From Nematostella vectensis (Eukaryota > Cnidaria > Anthozoa > Actiniaria > Edwardsiidae): a DNA stretch of 64,000 nt. The stretch lies in the NCBI RefSeq assembly GCF_932526225.1, contig NC_064046.1, positions 744,001-808,000 of the forward strand, in the 5' to 3' direction. The notes below the pieces were generated by a model that was not told the origin of the DNA, did no database searches, and saw only the letters and a program-made list of their open reading frames with translations. Below are positions 57,401-64,000 of the stretch, in pieces. Made by a program: the position numbers and the translations under genes. Position 1 is the first letter of the stretch. Each line of letters opens with the position of its first letter.

Positions 57401-60400
57401 TGGCCAATCCTTGGAACGCGCCTGCTGTCTATCCTTTGTCGCTCACGACCACGTGTCTCCACAGATTGAAGACAAAGACAGAGCCATCCGTGACCTGAAG
57501 AGCGAGTTATCTGAGCTTCGAGAGCGGGACAGACAGTCACAAGAGAAGGTGAGACAGACAAACTGACGGACAGACCGACAGACACACAGACAGTTACAAC
57601 AGATGAGTTAAGAAGACATACGGAAAAACAGACGGACACACCAGTCAGACACACAGGCGGTCACAAGAAAATGAGAGTTGAGATATACAAACAAATACAT
57701 GAAAACCTGAGAAAATCTGACTATTCAGTCATCTTCAAGCATTGAACAGCAGCGGTTATAACTAGCTCTTGTTTAAAAGTCTCCATACTTGTGATTATTG
57801 ATTGTTTGAATTCTTGCAGGTTTACCATCGTGAGGAAGCGATCCAGAGGTTGCAATCCCAGCAGAAAGACTGTTTAGATGAGGTAAGCCTTGAAAAAAAT
57901 TAACTAGCGAGCACAAAGGTTTAGATATAATAGTCAAGAGTCAGAAACTTGAACGTGAGATGAAACGTTACCAACCTGCGAACAACTGAACCTGCAATCA
58001 ATGAATACCATATTTGGTTGTCAGGCTCGTGGTAAATTATCCGGGAGCTATAGGTTTTTGGCGGGAAACTTAAACACGCGCTGGTCAACTTTATTTCGCA
58101 AGTATTTCAACCCCCTTTTAGTATGCGACTTCAATAATCTATCACTCATTATACCGCGTTCGTGTTGTAGGTTTATTTTCACGCAGTTTGCTTTGTGTAT
58201 GTTTTTTCGTAGGTCTCAAGACGTGAGAATTCCATCCACAAACTTGAGTTGGAGCTGCTCGCTACCCAGGAGAACCACAGGCGCGCTCTTGATGACGTAA
58301 GAGTCTCGCTACGGCGCATGTCCAGTCTTCCTGATATGGACATGCCCACTCGTGGCGCTAGAAGAACCTCCAGTGTACCTAATGTGGATGCTGTTTTAGC
58401 TAAAATTGGTAGACAGATTTGAGGCGAAGTTTTCAGTGAGCTGTAATAATGAATTGATTAGTGAATAATGCAGGAGAATTGTCAAATCTAAGTCGAAGGA
58501 ATAAAGAATCAGGCTGAGTAGTGAAAAACGTTCAGTGTAAATCATTAATAGTGTTTTTACAGGGAGATTGATAGGAGAGTTTATGCTTCAAGAAAAATCC
58601 AAATTCAATCACCGACAGGCAAAATTGTTAGAAAAAACTACTTGTTACCTGTAATTAGAGTAATGGTTGAGAGTCGGAATTAAGTTTAGGCAAAACCCAA
58701 CAACGTTAACTTATCAATAGGACGACATATATACACCATGCAGGCAATGTGGCAAAGAGGATCGATTCTCAAACGCCAACTAAATAACACAGCAATGGAA
58801 TAACGACAGGAAAACTAGTGGTTTGGAATTGTTTTTATTTATTGCATACAAGACGTACGCAGGTATTCTATGTTTATATAGCAAGTGTTTCAGGAAAGCA
58901 GGGCCTCGTTAGAAGCAGCAAAGGTTATAGAAAGTTTCATCAATCGGAGGTAGGCAGTATCTCGCGTCATTTCACTATGCGTTCTCTTTGCTTATCACTC
59001 TAACCATGACTTGTTTTTTAACAGATCTCTCGACGAGACGAGACAATCAGTCAGCTTGAAAACGATCTGAAGTCTGTGAGGCAACTGCACAACGAGACTG
59101 TAGAGGAGGTAACATAACATTCATTACTACTCCAGCCGCGCGCTAAGGCGCAAGAACAACAAAACACCACATGTGTGTGACTCGTACTGGGTGCCTGCGA
59201 ACAATGGTACAGCGGCGTATCCAGGATTTTTAACAGGAGGGGGCTTAAAAAAGGCCCTTTCAAGGCATTTTTTCCTGTGTTATAGATGTCTCATACATTT
59301 GCTGTATTTTTGGCTGCTAGAAGGGGGGGGGGCCTTGGCCACCCCCTGGCTACGCCCCTGTGGTACCACAGATTATACCGTGGCACTTGGTATCTAAGAT
59401 CTCTATCGTATTTCTACAATAGTTGGTGCTAACGTTGCTACGTCATCTTACAAACAATAGTTGTTATTATTAAAACAAAAGAACACAGACTATGATAAAA
59501 CATGCTCAACCGTAACTAAAACTGCACAATGTTACTTTGGAAAGCGTGTTTTTCTGAAGCGAACTGCAAAGCTCTCTAGTCTCATGACTGCTTCATACTG
59601 CGTTCTCTTTTGTTTTAGAAAGGTAAGCTGGAGGCGAAGATTCAGGCCTACAAGATCTCAACACAGAGTGAACACGAAGTACTTGCCGAAGAGGTATATA
59701 CTCGTTATAGTACCAAGCTTATAATGATATGCGACTTGCACTCAAATATCACGTGACTGTTTGGATGGCAAACGCGCGCGCTCTGGCTTTTGGCGGCAAA
59801 ATAAAAAAACAAAAAGCAACTTACTCAGCGCTAACAGATTAGTCTGAAACTTTCTATGCCAGAAAGGACTTATTTTCATTGAAAGATTTTATTTTTTTGC
59901 CGAAGCCATATCTGTGTTTATGTTGGCGCGATTTTACTAATAAAAAATACACATGCTTTCTAAGTGCAAGTCGCATATGAAGAAAACGTTGTCGTTTTAG
60001 GGGTCTGGTACGGAGCAATTTTAGTTTTTTTTTTTCAGAGGCTTTCTCCATTGACTAAAGATGGTCACAGTCACTGTTTTTCTCTTTTGAATACAATTCA
60101 TAAAGTTCGCGAAGCACCTGCGGTACGGCAGCCTTAAAAATAACAAGAATCATGCAGGTTTTCAAAATAAGTTTTTTGGTAAATTTTCTTGAAATGCATA
60201 TTTACATAAGGGGAGATTCCCTCAGACAGTTGTTGGGTTTTTTCTTTTTTTCTTTTTTTTAAGGAATTGGTTGTAATGGTTTGTTATGTTGGCAGGTATC
60301 TAAAAGAGAAGACGCCATCCACAAACTGAAGATCGAAAAAATCGCACTACAGGAGCTGCAAGAAAAAGCCGAGCAAAACGTACAATTCATCACCTATCAC

Positions 60401-62451
60401 TATCACACCATCAAACACCATACCTTTTTTACATTATCTGTGATTCCTTTCATTGTGAAAGAAGGCGAACCACGCCGCCATTTTATGCTCCCACTCAATG
60501 GCGAGTCACTGAAAGAATCCATTTCCATCGGCTAATTCAAGCGAGTAACCAAGATATATTCAATCAAATATAGTCAATAACGCATCGGCCTATATTCGTC
60601 AATTGATATTTTGAAGTTTACTTCAAAATATCATACATTCTTTAAAGAAGGCCAATCACGTGCCATTTTCCTGCGCATTCTCACACAAAGCATCCATTTC
60701 CATCGGCTAATTTAAGCAAGAAACTGAAATAATTCCAATCAATTATCCTTAATAAAGCATCAGACTTCCATCATGTATGGTTATTTTGAAATTTTCGTGC
60801 AAATGGCGAAAACAATCGCATGCATCTCTGACTGATGCTTGCTCATTTTCTCCCTAGGTTCGCGAACAAGAGCGAGCAATTGAGCGGATTCGCCAACAAT
60901 ACGAGGACTGCCTACAAGATGTGAGTGAATTGGTTTACTTGCCTTCGTCTTGGAACACAGCACCAATTTTGCCATAATAAATTTCTTGGGTTCTTCTTTG
61001 AGCAAATTACTTGATGTACTATCGCATGTTATCACTCATCTCTCGCTTTCTTCTCGGAGCATGGCACAATCGTACCATAATAGAATTCTCGCCACCTTCT
61101 GCGGGAATATTGCTTGATGTTTCATATCGTTTGCTGTTGTGCATGTGAAAAAGGGATTCTTCTGTGAGCAAATTGCTTGGTGTACCATCAAACCACTTGC
61201 ATGTATCACTATTTCTTGTGGCACAATGTTGCACCATATCGTTTGCTGACATGCATCAGAGCCGTAGCAGGCCACATAAAATTGCTGGGGCACAATGCAG
61301 AAATGAAAATAATGAGGGGCACAGCCACGCCCCTACTGGTCATTTTCTTATATTTTTTGAAAATATTAGAGGGGGGCACGTACCCCCAGTGCCCCACTCC
61401 CTGCTAGGGCCCTGTGCATTTATCGCTGAGTTATTTTATTCTGAGGACATTTTGCTTGTAGTACCATATCGGTTCTCTTTTTCTTCAATCATAAATCTTG
61501 TAGTGCAATTTCTGTTGATGTATTTGACGCTTATTTCAGGTACAAACTCGTAACAATTCAGTGGTGGAAATGGAGAATAAATTATCAGAGATGAAATCAA
61601 AGGCCGATGAATACACAGACCAGGTGAGGCCAATACTAGATAAATTTGTTGTAACAGTCTTCATATTGCCAGGGGATTGCAGGTGTCCTTGTCACCGCCA
61701 GTGTTAATTAATGGCATATATACATCTGTCTTCAGCTTGAACACTGTGAGGACACAATCCGTGAGATGAACCTCAAGATTCACTCACTAGAAAGTAACAT
61801 CGACCAGAAAGATCACGAGAACGCCATGAAGGAAGACGCGATCAACCAGCTGTCATCAGAAATGGACGAGCTGCAAGAACAGCACCGTGACATCATGGCT
61901 AAGGTAACCTAGCAACCAGATGGCACGCCAATCACGACATCGCTACGCCGATCATATGCATGATATCATGGTATACTAGAGACGTCATAACATTATCGAT
62001 TAGCAGGTATCCCAGTGACCCCCGCTTCATGACGTTTCTGGGCATGCCAAATATGTGTGATGTGAGTGAGCATCTAAAACCTTCCCGCACGTCAATCACA
62101 ATATGACCTGTCACGCCATTATGTCGATCAATGCGCCATCGCAAGCTCGCGTGACACCATGCCCACGTCAATCACAATATGACCTGTCACGCTATTATGT
62201 CGATCAATGCGCCATCGCTAGCTCGCGTGACACCATGCCCACGTCCCCTGGCATGTGTCACGCATGTGTCACGGTTATAGTTCTGTTTCATGCTGTGCAT
62301 AGAAGAAGATGATGTGGGGACTTTTACTATAATTTTAAAAAGTGGTATTTTTTAATATGTTATTCAGATGGCGAAAAGGGAAGAAATGATTGACCGGCTT
62401 AAGTCAGAGACATCTTTTCTACGTGATCAACAGCGAGAGAAGGAAATAGAG
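45481..62451 (+). CDS. long coiled-coil protein, exons 1-25, continues past the window
   Basis: Exons: 45481-45651, 46932-47081, 47201-47284, 47467-47598, 48120-48193, 49024-49135, 49358-49696, 49915-50160, 50539-50601, 50917-50979, 52928-53086, 53935-54018, 55420-55482, 55759-55821, 56408-56482, 57465-57548, 57820-57882, 58213-58296, 59025-59108, 59619-59693, 60296-60379, 60858-60920, 61540-61623, 61736-61903, 62368-62451 (917 codons so far). All junctions are phase 0 except that between exons 5 and 6. The N-terminus is acidic (MSANNNNLDDYTIKK); from about residue 40 the protein is almost wholly heptad coiled coil, with one globular-looking stretch around exons 4-5. Many exons start V/I-x-x-R-E/D-x-x-I-x-x-L. 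A cytoskeletal, centrosomal or ciliary/sperm scaffold is likely. PMFBP1-like proteins are a possible match, but I cannot assign it. Confidence 0.85.
46080..46250 (+). CDS. candidate nested secreted peptide in intron 1
   Basis: A short frame from an internal Met (MSKKLTGHLNF) gives a basic start, a strong hydrophobic segment (VYACVCLWIVTLAGVL), then about 25 polar residues with two Cys (MPCYYSTRQAYQCYDVLHYR). AATAAA follows the stop by 30 bases (46280-46285). The layout resembles a small prepropeptide, but the length is within chance and no promoter was found. Low confidence. Confidence 0.2.
   Translation: MSKKLTGHLNFGFVYACVCLWIVTLAGVLDANGMPCYYSTRQAYQCYDVLHYRDKK
48407..48537. mobile_element. 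MITE-like element in intron 5, second copy of the 18808 family
   Basis: Begins GGAAGGATCTAGC and ends TACATCCGATACTGG. Internal TTACATATGGCTTTCTGGC is shared with 18808-18958. Confidence 0.65.
48657..48826. repeat. perfect 22-bp hairpin between two direct repeats (intron 5)
   Basis: 48701-48722 and 48737-48758 are perfect inverted complements (22 bp) around a 14-base loop. On both sides lies a direct repeat of about 45 bases (CTGAAATCCTATCCATT... ending CCCCTCATTTTTTCTAAGCA). The structure could be a small fold-back element or an RNA hairpin within the intron. Confidence 0.85.
50988..52375. repeat. about 55-bp minisatellite filling intron 10
   Basis: Roughly 25 copies of a unit reading TCTCTGACAAGATTTCCTTT, then CTATACCTAACACTGCCC, then TATCCCCTATCCTATAG, with variants lacking part of the unit. 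It begins almost directly after the exon 10 splice donor. Each unit ends in a pyrimidine-rich stretch plus TAG that resembles a splice acceptor. Confidence 0.95.
52495..52860. repeat. GCGCCC-TTAAATAAG dispersed repeat
   Basis: Variants of TAAATAAGCGCCC at both ends (52495-52590 and 52780-52860, partly inverted), related to the repeats at 9715 and 14595. A mobile-element remnant of unknown class. Confidence 0.45.
56725..56975. repeat. 26-bp pyrimidine-rich tandem repeat in intron 15
   Basis: About nine copies of a unit like CCATCATTCCTTACCCTCCC with CTAC, alternating ATTCC and ATCCC variants. Intronic, non-coding. Confidence 0.9.
57263..57424. mobile_element. MITE-like element in intron 15
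   Basis: CAGGCGCGTACACAGG at the left and CCTTGGAACGCGCCTG at the right, with a C-run core. Same family as 13092-13427. Confidence 0.65.
58297..58422 (+). CDS. alternative 3' extension of exon 18 (short isoform end)
   Basis: If the exon 18 donor is not used, the frame stays open for 41 codons to a TGA at 58420-58422. The peptide looks coding: VRVSLRRMSSLPDMDM and ARRTSSVPNVDAVLAKIGRQI, with two R-R-x-S type basophilic kinase sites. AATAAA follows at 58500-58505. An isoform ending here would be about 740 residues. Alternative: a chance open intron start. Confidence 0.5.
   Translation, partial: VRVSLRRMSSLPDMDMPTRGARRTSSVPNVDAVLAKIGRQI
59206..59367. mobile_element. MITE-like element in intron 19
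   Basis: GGTACAGCGGCGTATCCAGG and the complementary CCTGGCTACGCCCCTGTGGT (then ACC) form about 20-bp imperfect inverted ends around a G-run core. Confidence 0.7.
59735..59835. mobile_element. truncated copy of the 12231 MITE
   Basis: ATATCACGTGACTGTTTGG, then TGGCAAAC and GGCGGCAAAATAAAA, match the left part of the element at 12231-12518. The right inverted end was not found. Confidence 0.6.
60457..60722. repeat. two copies of the CATTTCCATCGGCTAA dispersed repeat in intron 21
   Basis: Units at about 60457-60545 and 60640-60722, related to 17604-17695. The first copy begins shortly after exon 21, which explains why an unspliced open frame runs into it. Confidence 0.6.
61256..61414. mobile_element. 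MITE-like element in intron 22
   Basis: CAGAGCCGTAGCAGG and CTGCTAGGGCCCTG ends, with internal GGTCATTTTCTTATATTTTT. Same family as 62710-63222 but without the internal expansion. Confidence 0.65.
62088..62245. repeat. 76-bp tandem duplication in intron 24
   Basis: Two copies starting CACGTCAATCACAATATGAC at 62088 and 62164, with the start of a third at 62240. Non-coding. Confidence 0.9.
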
Positions 62452-62709
62452 GTCAGTGTTATCACTATCACTCCAATTTTACCCCAAGAGACACATATCC
62501 ATGTAGGCATTCTTGTGTATTACCGAGTAGCACACAAGTGATGCCGAGTAACTCACGGGTGTGAGTGACTCTTGAGTAGAAACATTCTTTTCCAAACAGA
62601 AACGAGCCCCTTTCATGTATGACTAAGTGAATCACGAGTATTACCCAGTGACTCGCGAGTAACACAGAGCCTTTCCGAAACAAAAATGAGAGACTTCCAT
62701 GTACCACCC

Positions 62710-63222
62710 GGAGCCGTAGCAGGACGCGTTAGATTGGGGGGACCAATACAGAAACATAAAGAAAATATTGGGGGGACCAATACAGAAACATAAAGAAAAT
62801 ATTGGGGGGGACCAATACAGAAACATAAAGAAAATATTGGGGGGGACCAATACAGAAACAAAGAAAATATTGGGGGGGGGACCAATACAGAAACAAAGAA
62901 AATATTGGGGGGGACCAATACAGAAACATAAAGAAAATATTGGGGGGGGGGGGGGGGGCCAATACAGAAACATAAAGAAAATATTGGGGGGGGACCAATA
63001 CAGAAACATAAAGAAAATATTGGGGGGGACCAATACAGAAACAAAGAAAATATTGGGGGGGGGACCAATACAGAAACATAAAGAAAATATTGGGGGGACC
63101 AATACAGAAACATAAAGAAAATATTGGGCCCCTCCTGGTCATCTTCTTATATATTTTTTTAAATATTGAGGGGGGGGGGGGGGGACGTGCCCCTAGTTCT
63201 CCACCCCATGCTACGGCCCTGG
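62710..63222. mobile_element. MITE-like element with internal 31-37 bp tandem expansion
   Basis: Ends GGAGCCGTAGCAGG and CATGCTACGGCCCTGG match the element at 61256-61414. Between them are about 12 tandem units containing ACCAATACAGAAACATAAAG and AAAATATTGGGGG, with varying G-run length. The repeated FCIGP/YRNIKK-type open frames on both strands are products of this array. Confidence 0.85.
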
Positions 63223-63239
63223 ACCCGAATGACTTATTT

Positions 63240-64000
63240 GCTTCCGTGTACACTACCAATCCCTTTACGAGTTGTACCGAATCACTCCCGAATAGTGCCT
63301 TGCTTCCGTGTACACTACCAATCCCTTTACGAGTTGTACCGAATCACTCCCGAATAGTGCCTTGCTTCCGTGTACACTACCAATCCCTTTACGAGTTGTA
63401 CCGAATCACTCCCGAAAAGTGCCTTGCTTCCGTTTACACTACCAATCCCTTTACGAGTTGTACCGAATCACTCCCGAAAAGTGCCTTGCTTCCGTTTACA
63501 CTACCAATCCCTTTACGAGTTGTACCGAATCACTCCCGAATAATGCCTTGCTTCCGTGTACACTACCAATCCCTTTACGAGTTGTACCGAATCACTCCCG
63601 AATAGTGCCTTGCTTCCGTGTACACTACCAATCCCTTTACGAGTTGTACCGAATCACTCCCGAATAGTGCCTTGCTTCCGTGTACACTACCAATCCCTTT
63701 ACGAGTTGTACCGAATCACTCCCGAATAGTGCCTTGCTTCCGTGTACACTACCAATCCCTTTACGAGTTGTACCGAATCACTCCCGAATAGTGCCTTGCT
63801 TCCGTGTACACTACCAATCCCTTTACGAGTTGTACCGAATCACTCCCGAATAGTGCCTTGCTTCCGTGTACACTACCAATCCCTTTACGAGTTGTACCGA
63901 ATCACTCCCGAATAGTGCCTTGCTTCCGTGTACACTACCAATCCCTTTACGAGTTGTACCGAATCACTCCCGAATAATGCCTTGCTTCCGTGTACACTAC
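63240..64000. repeat. 62-bp satellite array reaching the window edge
   Basis: About 12 copies of a 62-base unit (CTTCCGTGTACACTACCAAT, then CCCTTTACGAGTTGTACCGA, then ATCACTCCCGAATAGTGCCT and two bases). Variation is limited to a few positions (GTG/GTT, AATAG/AAAAG/AATAA). It continues past the window, probably still within the intron after exon 25. Confidence 0.97.

Noticed and set aside
60380-60535. Exon 21 reading on to 60535 as a terminal exon
   Set aside because: The 28-codon exon ends at a GT donor (60380) and the open continuation runs into a dispersed repeat; the following exons resume in frame with the same coiled-coil pattern.
62613-63259. Several long frames with repeated FCIGPP or YRNIKK motifs
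   Set aside because: Both strands are open because of the internal tandem array of a MITE; the repeats include variable G-runs that no protein would keep.
63090-63667. Frames with repeated LPIPLRVVPNHSR units
   Set aside because: They are readings of the 62-bp satellite, which cycles through all three frames because 62 is not a multiple of three.

Overview
The window looks like nuclear DNA of an early-branching animal, most likely a cnidarian and probably an anthozoan (sea anemone or coral type). Evidence: split genes with short GT-AG exons, TATA-box single-exon genes, many small inverted-repeat (MITE-like) elements, a tRNA-derived SINE, a DIRS/Ngaro-type tyrosine-recombinase retrotransposon, and a Polinton-like DNA element whose proteins resemble ones I know from cnidarian genomes. 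The species cannot be fixed from the sequence alone.

Layout. 0-5 kb: a CT microsatellite, a 200-base assembly gap and mostly non-coding DNA, with two weak small-gene candidates. 5.6-24 kb: four short, intron-less genes (A 5635-6060 +, B 16264-16680 -, C 20045-20431 +, D 23466-23972 +) that are diverged paralogues of one family of small basic proteins. They share a C-terminal block of the form LA-x-x-H-[KR]-E-R-A ... G-R-x-[FYW]-R-x-R. The DNA between them is MITE, SINE and simple-repeat sequence. 24.6-28.7 kb: a decayed DIRS/Ngaro-like retrotransposon on the minus strand (gag-like, zinc knuckle, RT-RNase H, tyrosine recombinase). 28.7-37.8 kb: a GC-rich, virus-like DNA element bounded by inverted repeats. 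It carries a Cys-rich ORF, a PolB-SF1 helicase gene, three small conserved ORFs, an A32-type packaging ATPase, a double-jelly-roll-type major capsid protein, and a coiled-coil/membrane protein. All the large genes are broken and I see no integrase or protease.

38.6-43.6 kb: a seven-exon gene for a 375-residue raftlin-like protein with an MGC lipidation start, four repeated modules and a PPPPY tail. Directly after its stop codon the last 21 bases of the coding sequence, stop included, are repeated in tandem 27 times in all. 45.5 kb to beyond 62.4 kb: the 5' part (25 exons, at least 917 residues) of a long coiled-coil gene whose exons are mostly exact multiples of seven codons. It has a plausible alternative short 3' end at 58.4 kb. 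Its introns hold minisatellites, MITEs and a perfect 22-bp hairpin. The window ends in a 62-bp tandem satellite.

The host genes do not form an obvious pathway. The main biological units are the four-gene paralogue cluster, the capsid-encoding mobile element, and the modular coiled-coil gene. All exon models come from reading splice signals and reading frames by eye; no alignments or database searches were possible.
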